Part shown: positions 44,266-52,404 of the stretch, one piece after another
How the letters are laid out: each line of letters opens with the position of its first letter
How positions within the stretch are numbered: position 1 is the first letter of the stretch
Virus record (IMG/VR): IMGVR_UViG_3300024259_002316
Coordinates: 1-64,000 of that record
Direction: 5' to 3' (one strand)
DNA: 64,000 bases
DNA from: a virus
Notes under the pieces: model-generated
The model's database searches: none
What the model saw: the letters and a program-made list of their open reading frames with translations, nothing else
What the model was told of the DNA's origin: nothing
Position numbers and translations under genes: made by a program

Positions 44266-46164
44266 TTATGTATAAATTATATTAGCAAAAATTCTAGGAT
44301 CATATTCCACAAGAGTCGAAGCATTATATTGTTTAACTCTAAAATAATATGTTTCTCCTCTAGTCAGATACTCATCTAAACCTATTAAACTATCATATCT
44401 ACTTTCATATCTAACTTTCCTGCCAATATAACTAGAAGATACTCCAGAATACGTAAGAGGAACAAACGTTTCTTTTTCTTTTTCATACGTCCAATTTGTA
44501 ATACCTAAACTATTTTTACTTATAAGAATATTACTAAAAAATTCATCGTCAGAAACATCTAAAATAAAATGATAATTTGTAAATTCTGATGGATTATCAT
44601 CGTTTAGCACAAATTCTATTTCCCACCACCCCTCATCATACAAATTATTTTCTTCAATAGGCTTTGCTTCAGAAGTTATATCAGCTAACAACCTGCTAAT
44701 TTTAAAATTATTATCTTCTAAGTATTGATTCACACTAGGAGCAAAAGTCGTGTCATTTGCCGTTCTATATCTCAAAGTTGGAAAATCAAAAAGCTTATCT
44801 ATAAGAGCTTTAATATTTGGTTCCCATACTTGATTATTAAGCAGCAAATTATTTCCAGCATAAACGAGAAGAGCATAATCAAAATTAGAGCTAGTTTGCC
44901 CACCAGAAGGTGACCCGCCTATCACATTTTCTAAAGTAGTCACATCTACTACATCATCAACAACTTCTCTTATTTCTTTTTCTTTTTTATATAAATTAGC
45001 TGCTGATATAGCTATATCTTTAGACATCATTTCCCATACTACATGCTCATTTATTACTTCTTCTTCAACTACTTCAACACCTGAAAAAGAACATGCCGTT
45101 AACGGATCTCCAAATAGAGTGACTGTCCAATCCAAATAAGGAACACTAAAATAAAAAGCTTCTCCTATTGTCGCTCCTCTTAATAGAGAATAAAAGAAAA
45201 AATTAGGGTCTAAAAATCCATCTATTGTAGGATCAGACATGGCTCCTGCCGTCGAAACATACCCAGCATCTAAAGCCAAATATGGCCATCTGTGGCCAGT
45301 GTCACTTCTAACCTCCAAAGCTCCATCATAATCAGCATTATAAAAGAAAACCCTCATAGCATTACTGTTTTGAAAAAATGTAGTCCTAGTTCTATCAGAA
45401 AACCACGACCACACAAAAGAGTCCCCTTCTACAAATGGAATAGACGGATCTATATATGGATCTTGGAAAGTAGTGCTCCATTGTGACAAATTAAGAGTAG
45501 GCAAAAAATTGTCTTTAAAATCTAATAATAAATCAGTATAATCTTCTGATCCAGTTGTTGCCCTATCAGAATAAGGATCAATATAAAAAGTCCCGTTGGC
45601 AAATTTTTGTTTGTTTAAATTTGTGGCTTTATCTACTATCCCCTTAGCAAACAATAGATTTGGACCATCTATTCTCGACACAATCAAAGCGGACAATGCA
45701 TCGGTAGCATCAAACCTGCTAAATATTTGTCTTCCGTATAATTTATTCAAAGTTTTTGGAGAAAATGTATGTTCTATCCTAGAAATACGAGAAGTTGCTG
45801 AATAAATATTTTCATTACTAGGATTATTATCATAATACCCACCAGGAACCCTATATCCCAATACAATTCCCCATATATTTCTATCTTCCAATTCTGGAGC
45901 TTCTAAAGCGGCTTGTAATGGCTCTTCTATATTAATAACAAATTGATTTTCTGTTAAAACTTCTGAAGTAATAGCCGCTTGGATACCTACTTTTTGCCCA
46001 TCTATTTGCCAATATACTCCATTTGCCGTTGTTCCCGTGCTAGCAGAAGCATTTATATTAACTGTGCTCATGCCATGGGCATCAATATAATAGTCAGCAA
46101 AATCCTCACTATCTAAGTTCCCATAGATATATACTACTATAAAATTATCTTTTGTAATGGCCAA
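44266..46164 (-). CDS. Appendage protein with TIGR03790-like/C25-like domain (632 aa)
   Basis: The start is TTG at 46164, with AAGGG eight bases upstream; no ATG is available in frame. Residues about 10-370 include IYGNLDSEDFADYY, WGIVLGYRVPGGY, and the block RGATIGEAFYFSVPYLDWTVTLFGDPLT. That block resembles the TIGR03790 family of large secreted bacterial proteins related to gingipain-like peptidases; the similarity is from memory and the catalytic residues cannot be checked. The C-terminal 220 residues contain fibronectin-like strands (YYFRVKQYNASTLVEYDP). It is the first gene of the virion block, co-transcribed with the beta-helix appendage and terL. Confidence 0.6.
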   Translation of the reverse strand: MAITKDNFIVVYIYGNLDSEDFADYYIDAHGMSTVNINASASTGTTANGVYWQIDGQKVGIQAAITSEVLTENQFVINIEEPLQAALEAPELEDRNIWGIVLGYRVPGGYYDNNPSNENIYSATSRISRIEHTFSPKTLNKLYGRQIFSRFDATDALSALIVSRIDGPNLLFAKGIVDKATNLNKQKFANGTFYIDPYSDRATTGSEDYTDLLLDFKDNFLPTLNLSQWSTTFQDPYIDPSIPFVEGDSFVWSWFSDRTRTTFFQNSNAMRVFFYNADYDGALEVRSDTGHRWPYLALDAGYVSTAGAMSDPTIDGFLDPNFFFYSLLRGATIGEAFYFSVPYLDWTVTLFGDPLTACSFSGVEVVEEEVINEHVVWEMMSKDIAISAANLYKKEKEIREVVDDVVDVTTLENVIGGSPSGGQTSSNFDYALLVYAGNNLLLNNQVWEPNIKALIDKLFDFPTLRYRTANDTTFAPSVNQYLEDNNFKISRLLADITSEAKPIEENNLYDEGWWEIEFVLNDDNPSEFTNYHFILDVSDDEFFSNILISKNSLGITNWTYEKEKETFVPLTYSGVSSSYIGRKVRYESRYDSLIGLDEYLTRGETYYFRVKQYNASTLVEYDPRIFANIIYT

Positions 46165-46236
46165 TTTTAACCCTTATCTATTCTATACGTACCTATAATA
46201 TTTCGTTTTTATATGGGTTTTTCCTTTAATAAATAA

Positions 46237-46266
46237 AAAGCCCAAAGCATTTAACTGCTTCAGGCT
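46237..46266 (-). terminator. Rho-independent terminator after the dUTPase gene
   Basis: A stem AAGCC-CAAAGCA/TGCTT-CA-GGCTT with a six-base loop and small bulges lies about 30 bp past the dUTPase stop, with an A-rich flank on the plus strand. It separates the nucleotide-metabolism transcript from the virion transcript. The rest of 46165-46296 is leader with no visible gene. Confidence 0.7.
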
Positions 46267-46296
46267 TATTAGAGAGACTACAACCAAACGTAATTA

Positions 46297-46740
46297 TTAT
46301 TCTTTAGCATTTCCAACAATACCCCCTGTGGCTCCTCTTTCAGATTCTTCTTGATGAATATCATCTACCTCTTCGACTACAGGACACACAACAGGAACAA
46401 TCACTATTTGTGCTAAACCCTGATGTTTTTCAACCGTTAAATTTTTATCAGAAATATTAGAAACTTTAACAAGAATTTCCCCTTGATACTCACAATCTAT
46501 AACTCCTGCTCCTATCAAAAAATCTGACCTACTTTTTGGCCAAACCAAAGCAACAGTCCCATCGGAAAAATCTGCCGTCACTCCTGTTCTTACTACTTGA
46601 ATAGTATGAGGGGGTATTACCACATCTTCCAAAGCATAAACATCCATTCCTGCATCAGTAGGATGTTTTCTCGTAGGTGCTTTTGCTTCTTTTTCAATTC
46701 TTTTTACTTTCAATACCTGGTTACTACACATACATGTCAT
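46297..46740 (-). CDS. dut: dUTP diphosphatase (trimeric)
   Basis: This 147-residue protein shows the five conserved motifs of trimeric dUTPases: DAGMDVYA (motif 1), WPKSRSDF (motif 2, a variant of PRSG), GVIDCEYQGEILVKVSN (motif 3), HQGLAQIVIVP (motif 4) and ERGATGGIVG (motif 5, with its usual Phe replaced). It hydrolyses dUTP to dUMP and pyrophosphate, preventing uracil incorporation and supplying dUMP for thymidylate synthesis. AGGAG precedes the ATG. It follows the ribonucleotide reductase by 35 bp, an appropriate partnership. The motif 2 and 5 changes may affect activity. Confidence 0.88.
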   Translation of the reverse strand: MTCMCSNQVLKVKRIEKEAKAPTRKHPTDAGMDVYALEDVVIPPHTIQVVRTGVTADFSDGTVALVWPKSRSDFLIGAGVIDCEYQGEILVKVSNISDKNLTVEKHQGLAQIVIVPVVCPVVEEVDDIHQEESERGATGGIVGNAKE

Positions 46741-46775
46741 ACTTTTTTCTCCTATTTAATTTTATATTTACTAAC

Positions 46776-49211
46776 TCAGCATCGTCCCCAACCACAAGAT
46801 TTACATTGTATGCAACCTTCTACCCTTACTAGCTCTGCTCCACACTCTTTGCAACAATCCCCATGAATTTTAGTATCATCTGGGATATACTTTTTAAGAA
46901 CCCTACTAAGAGCTTTAGCAAAACTAAGAAGATCCCCCTTCACCTTCTCTAATTGATGGACTACAAAGCCAACATCACAACCATGTCTCAAATTACTTGA
47001 AATTAATCTTGTAATAGCTTCTTGATCATCGCTAATATTATCTGAGATACTCTCGATAATCATTTCTCCATTATCTTCAAGTAAAGAGTATTGTCCTCTC
47101 TTTTGTTTTTTAATATTCCCCGATTTAAGATTTCTTCTAATATTTCCATCTTTTCCAGCAAAAACCTCATAAGGTTCTCCTTCAGCACCAAAAAGTCCAA
47201 CAAGAACAAAATACTGTTCTCCTTTTGACGTAGTATGATATATATGACATTTTAAAATAGGAGGACGTTTAGGAGCTTGTGTTTTTATAATAGAAGCTGT
47301 TTTCTCTTCTTTTGTATTGTCTACTAAAACACCTGTTCTACAATTTTTTCTATAAACAGTTATCCCTTTGCACCCTTCTTCCCATGCTGTCTCATATATT
47401 TTAGCTACTTCTTCTACAGTGACATCTTCTGGCAAATTAACAGTAGAACTAATAGAATGATCGACATGCTTATTAGCGGTGGCCTGAAGTTTGACTCTAT
47501 TTTTCCAATTAATATCATCTGCACAACACCCAAACCATGGAGATTTCTCAACATCTGTTTCTCCTGTTATCTCCATCCATTTCTTTACAGTAGGATGATA
47601 GATGTCAAATTCTTGCCATTTATCTCCTGTTCCATCTATAAAATCAACCCTTGCTCCTTCGTCGTTTTGATTAATCTTTTTTCTTCTTTTATAACTTATT
47701 TGAAAACATGGTTCAATACCAGACGTAGTTTGAGTTAAAATCGAAACAGATCCAGCAGGTGCCGTTGTTAGTAAGGCAACATTCCTTCTACCATATTTTT
47801 GCATTTCTTTATAAAGCTCTGGATCTTCTTCTTTTATCCGAAGAAGAAATGGGTTGTTTTTCTCTAACTTTGCATTCCACATTTTAAATGGACCAAGTTC
47901 CTTCGCCATTTCAACAGAAGATTCATAACAACTAAGTTTTAAGGTTTTATAAATTTCATCAACAACCTCAATACTTTTCGCAGAACCATATTTAATACCA
48001 AGAGCAGCTAATGCATCTCCTAATGCTGTTATACCAGTTCCTGTTCTTCTCCCCATCTCTGCCTTCTCTATAGTTTTTTCCCATAATTTTAATTCTACTT
48101 CTTTTATCTCATCTTTCTCTGGATCATTTTTAATTTTATCAACTACCCTTTGGAGGGTTTCTATCTCCATGTCAATAATATCATCCTGCATCCTTTGAGC
48201 TATTTTAACATCTCTTCTAAATTCTTCATAATCGAAATAAGCTTTTTTAGTAAATGCCCCTTTAACATATGTTAAAAGATTAAGAAGCAAAAGTCTACAA
48301 GAATCATTAGGACACAGGGGCACCTCTCCACACGGGTTAGTGGAGGATGTCGAGAAGCCTAATTCTGAATAACAATCAGATGGAGATTCCCTTATAATAT
48401 TATCCCAAAATAACAACCCTGGTTCTGCTGTTGCGTGTGCATTTTCTACAATTTGCATCCACACTTCTTTTGCATCTACCTGATTACTGATGGAGGGCTT
48501 TGTAGAATCTACTGGAAATCTTTGTTCGTAAGTAGTCCCTTTTTTAACGGCATCTAAAAACTCGTCCGTTAAACGAATAGAAAGATTAGCCCCAGTAACT
48601 TTTGTAAGATCTCTTTTAGCTTTTGCAAATTCTAAAATTTCGGGATGATGAACAGAAAGAGAGATTAAAAGAGCGCCTCTTCGACCTGATTGACCAACCT
48701 CTCTAATAGTCCTAGAAAATCTCTCCATAAAAGAGATAATCCCAGTAGATGTTTTAGCAGCATTTGTAGTTGCTGAACCACAAGGTCTTAAATGAGATAT
48801 GTCAGTCCCTACTCCTCCTCTACGCTTACTGATTTGAACTATTTCTTGATCTGTTAAGCATATTCCACCATAGCTGTCTACTGGTGATTCTACGACAAAA
48901 CAATTTGAAAGACTTACATATTGATAAATATTACCAATACCATATAGAGGAGAACCCTGAGGGATAATACGTTCAAAACCTTGAATAAACTCTTTAATTT
49001 CTTCTTTTGTCCAAGGTTTTTTAAATTTCTTTTTTTCTATTTCTGCGATTTCTGAGGAAACTCTTTCGAACATGTCCTCTGGAGTCGCTTCTAAAAGGCT
49101 AATATCATTGCCTCGTAATGCATATTTATCTAAAAATACTTTTGCTGGTAAATCTTCCCCTCCGAAATACTCTATACTCTGTTTTAGAGCATCATCGTAA
49201 TTATAAGCCAT
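46776..49211 (-). CDS. nrdJ: Adenosylcobalamin-dependent (class II) ribonucleotide reductase
   Basis: I chose the start at 49211 (MAYNYDDAL, with GGAGAG upstream); an ATG at 49241 would add ten residues. The 811-residue protein contains SLSNCFVVESP (first active-site Cys), GGVGTDISHLRP, NPCGEVPL with the thiyl-radical Cys and Glu, NDSCRLLLLNL, and a C-terminal TSCPD-like region (GEPYEVFAGKDG). A CxxC zinc end (CCKECGAE, CKSCGWGRC) regenerates or binds the thiols. It needs no separate small subunit; vitamin B12 supplies the radical. It works with dUTPase to supply deoxynucleotides during replication. It has its own sigma-70-like promoter upstream. Confidence 0.93.
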   Translation of the reverse strand: MAYNYDDALKQSIEYFGGEDLPAKVFLDKYALRGNDISLLEATPEDMFERVSSEIAEIEKKKFKKPWTKEEIKEFIQGFERIIPQGSPLYGIGNIYQYVSLSNCFVVESPVDSYGGICLTDQEIVQISKRRGGVGTDISHLRPCGSATTNAAKTSTGIISFMERFSRTIREVGQSGRRGALLISLSVHHPEILEFAKAKRDLTKVTGANLSIRLTDEFLDAVKKGTTYEQRFPVDSTKPSISNQVDAKEVWMQIVENAHATAEPGLLFWDNIIRESPSDCYSELGFSTSSTNPCGEVPLCPNDSCRLLLLNLLTYVKGAFTKKAYFDYEEFRRDVKIAQRMQDDIIDMEIETLQRVVDKIKNDPEKDEIKEVELKLWEKTIEKAEMGRRTGTGITALGDALAALGIKYGSAKSIEVVDEIYKTLKLSCYESSVEMAKELGPFKMWNAKLEKNNPFLLRIKEEDPELYKEMQKYGRRNVALLTTAPAGSVSILTQTTSGIEPCFQISYKRRKKINQNDEGARVDFIDGTGDKWQEFDIYHPTVKKWMEITGETDVEKSPWFGCCADDINWKNRVKLQATANKHVDHSISSTVNLPEDVTVEEVAKIYETAWEEGCKGITVYRKNCRTGVLVDNTKEEKTASIIKTQAPKRPPILKCHIYHTTSKGEQYFVLVGLFGAEGEPYEVFAGKDGNIRRNLKSGNIKKQKRGQYSLLEDNGEMIIESISDNISDDQEAITRLISSNLRHGCDVGFVVHQLEKVKGDLLSFAKALSRVLKKYIPDDTKIHGDCCKECGAELVRVEGCIQCKSCGWGRC

Positions 49212-49255
49212 TATTATAAGCTCTCCATTATATTCTAACACAAAATGTTCAAAAT

Positions 49256-49284
49256 ATAATAGAGGTTATATAATCACTTTTCAA
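49256..49284 (-). promoter_or_regulatory. Sigma-70-like promoter for ribonucleotide reductase and dUTPase
   Basis: On the minus strand TTGAAA (49284-49279) and TATTAT (49261-49256) are spaced 17 bp. The -35 and spacer together read TTGAAAAGTGAT, as at 10463-10474 and 52259-52270. The -35 overlaps the stop of the upstream gene. Confidence 0.65.
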
Positions 49285-50021
49285 CCCATTAACATTGCTA
49301 CTAACTGCTCTCTACTATATTTTTGATCTCCCAGAGTGGGAATCACCTCTTCTATCGTCTTTCTTTCAGGAAAAACTTTATTTCGAGAGCAATTGATAAT
49401 TGTTTTCCCCTTACTGTGGTCTCTTATAAATTTCAGCCCTTTAACGCAAGCTGGCAGAGTATGTGCCCTATGCATAGAATTATTACCATAAAAATCAGTC
49501 GTCCCATCCTTAGCATTACGGCAGTCCATACCAACTAATATGATTGGGTCACATCCTAAAGCATAGACAAATTGATATGCTATAGACCCACTACTCCCTC
49601 TTCCATATAGCTTTGTAACATCTGCTGTTAATTTGGGCTCTCTCCCATTTAGAATAAAAGTATAATATCCCCCTTGTGTCTCAGACCCTGCCCTACAATA
49701 TTTTATAGCTTGAGTTTTCACAACTTTTTGTTTTTCTTGTGACCACAATGCCAAATCTTGCCATAATAATATGGTAGGATCATACTTGAAAAAAATTCTA
49801 TTTATTCCAACAGTAAAATAGCTATCTAACAAAGTAAGATCAACTTTATTAAGAGAAGGAGCATTCCCCAATATAAAACAGGGAATGCCCTTCATTTTTT
49901 CTCCCCACGCTCTAGGACTTAAAGAAGCAGTTTTTCTGGGAGGCACTCTCCTAGCTTTTGCAGCAGAGCTTGGTCTCTCTCCTGCTCTTCTTGCTGCTCT
50001 TCTCTCTTCCCTCCTCCCCAT
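49281..50021 (-). CDS. DUF115-like Rossmann-fold protein
   Basis: The start is at 50021 (MGRREERRAARRAGER), one base past the upstream stop (TAGTATG); a longer frame from 50099 would run through the HNH gene. After a basic Arg-rich tail, residues about 45-246 contain CFILGNAPSLNKVDLTLLDSYFTVGINRIFF, LWQDLALW, GSSGSIAYQFVYALGCDPIILVGMDCR, and a C-terminal basic region. The GNAPSL opening and GxDCR block match the DUF115/MptE-like families (glycosyl or pterin-type transferase folds) common in phages. The substrate is unknown; sugar or nucleotide transfer is possible. Confidence 0.6.
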   Translation of the reverse strand: MGRREERRAARRAGERPSSAAKARRVPPRKTASLSPRAWGEKMKGIPCFILGNAPSLNKVDLTLLDSYFTVGINRIFFKYDPTILLWQDLALWSQEKQKVVKTQAIKYCRAGSETQGGYYTFILNGREPKLTADVTKLYGRGSSGSIAYQFVYALGCDPIILVGMDCRNAKDGTTDFYGNNSMHRAHTLPACVKGLKFIRDHSKGKTIINCSRNKVFPERKTIEEVIPTLGDQKYSREQLVAMLMG

Positions 50022-50022
50022 A

Positions 50023-50595
50023 CTATTTGATGCCCTTGTCAAATTTACTCCATGATTCAGGAATATCAATTCTTGGATCAATAAGGATTCTATCCGCATC
50101 AGGTTTAGAAGGGTTTTTAATTAATTTAAGACCAGCTTGCTCAGGAGTTCTGTCTGCCTTCATCCTATTAATATCTTTTGAGCACACAACCATATTCTCC
50201 CATGAATTTTTACCTCCTTGAGCGCGAGGAACAACATGGTCAATATCAGCTTCAGCCTCTTTGATTCTTTTTCCTGTATATTGACATTTATACCCATCTC
50301 GAATATAGATGTTTCTTTTCGTAAGTTTAACTTTTTTCCTATACACTTCATCATAAGTGGATAAAACTATTATCTCTGGAACTTTAACATCATAATTAGT
50401 GCTAACTACTATAGAATCTGTTTCTTTAATGGGTTGTTTAGTCCAGTCTCTCCATCGATAAACATACCATGTGTCAGTATCTACAGCAGAAGCCTTGTCA
50501 GCAAAAATTAGGGTCAATGCTCTATATGCTGGAATTACCCGAACTCGTAACCACATTTTATTCAGAACCAATACTGGCTTGTTTAATGAAGACAT
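50023..50595 (-). CDS. HNH endonuclease
   Basis: Residues about 100-160 of this 190-residue protein form an HNH core: IRDGYKCQYTGKRIKEAEADIDHVVPRAQGGKNSWENMVVCSKDINRMKADRTPEQAG. The DIDHVVP catalytic His, Asn in SWENMV and the second His-equivalent region are present. The first zinc pair is degenerate (CQYTG instead of CQYCG). N-terminal residues 1-95 (LNKMWLRVRVIPAYRAL) are characteristic of a widespread bacterial HNH family. It may be a homing or DNA-processing nuclease. AAAGG is upstream. Confidence 0.8.
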   Translation of the reverse strand: MSSLNKPVLVLNKMWLRVRVIPAYRALTLIFADKASAVDTDTWYVYRWRDWTKQPIKETDSIVVSTNYDVKVPEIIVLSTYDEVYRKKVKLTKRNIYIRDGYKCQYTGKRIKEAEADIDHVVPRAQGGKNSWENMVVCSKDINRMKADRTPEQAGLKLIKNPSKPDADRILIDPRIDIPESWSKFDKGIK

Positions 50596-50596
50596 A

Positions 50597-51100
50597 CTAT
50601 TTTTCCTTTACGAAATTATTAAACTCTCTTACAAACTCTTCATTATCATCAATTATTTTTATTTCTATATTCTCTTTATATCTAATACAAACTTCTAATG
50701 TTATCCTAGCAACTGTTTTAGCATCAAGATTTCCAGCATCTATCCCTACCCCACAAATAGTTAAAGATTGCATCCCGTCACTAATTACTTTCTTCAGAGC
50801 ATTATCCAAAGCTTTATTAATTATATAAATCGAACTAAAATCACTTTGCAATCTTTTTATCACAACATGATACAATCTTTTCAGACCTCTTCTTTTCAAT
50901 CTTCCAGGGCCCGTTGAGAAACAGTCTCCTACTTCTATTGTATTATTCGTAATAAACTGCTTTACTTCTTTAGAAATCCCTGAAAGACCATTTTTCACTA
51001 TTCTTGCAGGGACGCCTCTGCTCATCACTCCCATCGTATTGGAGGGAATAATAAGAGCTTCTGATTTAGGATAACATACATCTCCTAAAATAGCTTGCAT
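50597..51100 (-). CDS. Macro domain protein (ADP-ribose / ADP-ribose-1''-phosphate binding)
   Basis: This 167-residue protein follows the macro-domain pattern through its whole length: GDVCYPKSEALIIPSNTMGVMSRGVPARIV at residues 6-35 (GDI and NAAN...GGGV equivalents), CFSTGPGRLKRRGLKRLYHVVI, and TICGVGIDAGNLDAKTVAR at 113-131. Such domains bind or hydrolyse ADP-ribose, its 1''-phosphate or mono-ADP-ribosylated targets. GAGGT is eight bases before the ATG. The presence of NAD-synthesis genes across the divergent promoter, and of a 2H phosphoesterase, suggests a shared concern with NAD breakdown products. Confidence 0.85.
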   Translation of the reverse strand: MQAILGDVCYPKSEALIIPSNTMGVMSRGVPARIVKNGLSGISKEVKQFITNNTIEVGDCFSTGPGRLKRRGLKRLYHVVIKRLQSDFSSIYIINKALDNALKKVISDGMQSLTICGVGIDAGNLDAKTVARITLEVCIRYKENIEIKIIDDNEEFVREFNNFVKEK

Positions 51101-51240
51101 ATCAATTTACCTCATTTCTCCACAATTGTCTACTCTTTTTTTCACTTTTTCCTACTTTTTGTCAAAAATACCACTTTTTTCTACTTTTTTACTAATTTTT
51201 CCCATTTTTCGCTTGTGATTTACAAAACTTACTGTACAAT

Positions 51241-51318
51241 ATATTGATATCGATATATTGATATCGATAGGACTATGGACTATGGACTATGGACTATATA
51301 CTATATACTATAGGACTA
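51241..51318. repeat. Tandem short-repeat array (candidate replication origin or regulatory iterons)
   Basis: Two copies of ATATTGATATCGAT (51241-51268) are followed by four copies of GGACTAT (51270-51297), then ATACTAT twice and AGGACTA. The adjoining 51117-51210 is an A-rich strand of short AAAAAGTGG/AAAAAGTAG units on the minus strand. The 260-bp interval is the longest non-coding stretch near the divergent gene switch. Such arrays often bind replication or transcription proteins; the role here is unproved. Confidence 0.6.
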
Positions 51319-51360
51319 AATATTATATAAATATAATATGCCCGTAGAGAGCAAAAAAGC

Positions 51361-52206
51361 TTAAAATAGAGGTCCATTGTCATTACATTTCTTTATAAAT
51401 TCTTCTATATTACTTCCAAAGAAGTCGGGGTTACGCTCTATTTTATTTTTTAGTCTATTTATAATATCCATATGAATCTGACTGATTCTAGATTCTGAAG
51501 TATTAATTTTAGCACCTATCTCTCCCATAGTTAAATTCTCATAGTAATAATAATAAATTATTTTTTGTTCTATTAATGAAAAGTTTTTACTAATTAACTT
51601 ACTTATAAATTCTTTTCTAATTAACTTACTATCGGGAGAATTAGACTTAGTATCTGCCAAATCTACTAAAGAATCTTGTTTAAAATCTTCATGCTTACTA
51701 GAATCATTAATATCACTGCCTTCAATACTTATGAGATTTAAAGGACTGTATTTTTTAATATTAGTAGCATATTCTTTCTGATTTATACCTAATTGCTCTA
51801 TAACCTCATATTCTGTAACTTTTCTTCCTTCTAAGTGTTCTAATTCTTGTCTTTTCTTCTCAATAAGGTTCTGATTTAACCTTACAGATCTTGGAACAAA
51901 ATCATTTTTTCTAACATTATCTATCATTGAGCCACTTATTCTACGATTAGCATAAGTAGGAAAATCTACCCCTCGATCCAAAGAAAATCTATCAATCGCT
52001 ATGTATAAACCATCTAAACCATAGCTAGTTAACTCATCTGGCTGTAGATTCCATTGTAAATTCTCAGCTATTTTAAAAGAAATCTTTTGGACTAAAGGGT
52101 AGTAAAGTTCAACTAATTGTTGTTTAAATTTGTCTTTTTTGCTTTTTATGCTCTCTTTTTGAAATTTTTGCCATAGTTCTATATTACTAATTTTTTGTTT
52201 TTCCAT
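51361..52206 (-). CDS. Sigma factor of the FliA/WhiG (sigma-28-like) group
   Basis: This 281-residue protein contains sigma region 2 (LVQKISFKIAENLQWNLQPDELTSYGLDGLYIAIDRFSLDRGVDFPTYANRRISGSMIDNVRK), then FVPRSVR. Region 3 follows (HLEGRKVTEYEVIEQLGI), and a region 4 helix-turn-helix near residues 225-258 (NLTMGEIGAKINTSESRISQIH). That is the architecture of alternative sigma factors for motility, stress and sporulation genes; here it would redirect host RNA polymerase to phage genes, presumably late ones. AAGGG precedes the ATG. It is transcribed away from the NAD operon. Confidence 0.88.
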   Translation of the reverse strand: MEKQKISNIELWQKFQKESIKSKKDKFKQQLVELYYPLVQKISFKIAENLQWNLQPDELTSYGLDGLYIAIDRFSLDRGVDFPTYANRRISGSMIDNVRKNDFVPRSVRLNQNLIEKKRQELEHLEGRKVTEYEVIEQLGINQKEYATNIKKYSPLNLISIEGSDINDSSKHEDFKQDSLVDLADTKSNSPDSKLIRKEFISKLISKNFSLIEQKIIYYYYYENLTMGEIGAKINTSESRISQIHMDIINRLKNKIERNPDFFGSNIEEFIKKCNDNGPLF

Positions 52207-52241
52207 GCCAAACCCTTAAATATAAACTGTTACGTAGTATA

Positions 52242-52270
52242 ATGTTAAAGAAAAAACTATCACTTTTCAA
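52242..52270 (-). promoter_or_regulatory. Candidate promoter for the sigma-factor gene
   Basis: On the minus strand TTGAAA (52270-52265) is followed by 17 bp and TAACAT (52247-52242). The -35 and the start of the spacer read TTGAAAAGTGAT, the shared element. The -10 is imperfect, so it may need activation. Confidence 0.45.
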
Positions 52271-52279
52271 ATATTTTTC

Positions 52280-52308
52280 TTGATATGTAAAAGTGAATCT
52301 GATATAAT
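52280..52308 (+). promoter_or_regulatory. Sigma-70-like promoter for the NAD/RNA-ligase operon
   Basis: TTGATA (52280-52285), 17 bp, TATAAT (52303-52308), about 97 bp upstream of the PncB ATG. The spacer contains TAAAAGTGAA, close to the AAAAGTGA string of the neighbouring divergent promoter. Confidence 0.7.
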
Positions 52309-52404
52309 CTCCGAAAATATAGAAAATTTATTTTTTCCAGACAATGAGTTTTTCATAATTGTTGTAATGAATGATGTAAATAATCCTTTAATAATGGAGC
52401 AGAA

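Noticed and set aside
51130-51180. TTTTTGACA followed by AAAAAGT units on the minus strand, a promoter-like string before the macro-domain gene
   Set aside because: No acceptable -10 sequence lies 16-18 bases downstream; kept only as part of the A-rich repeat region.
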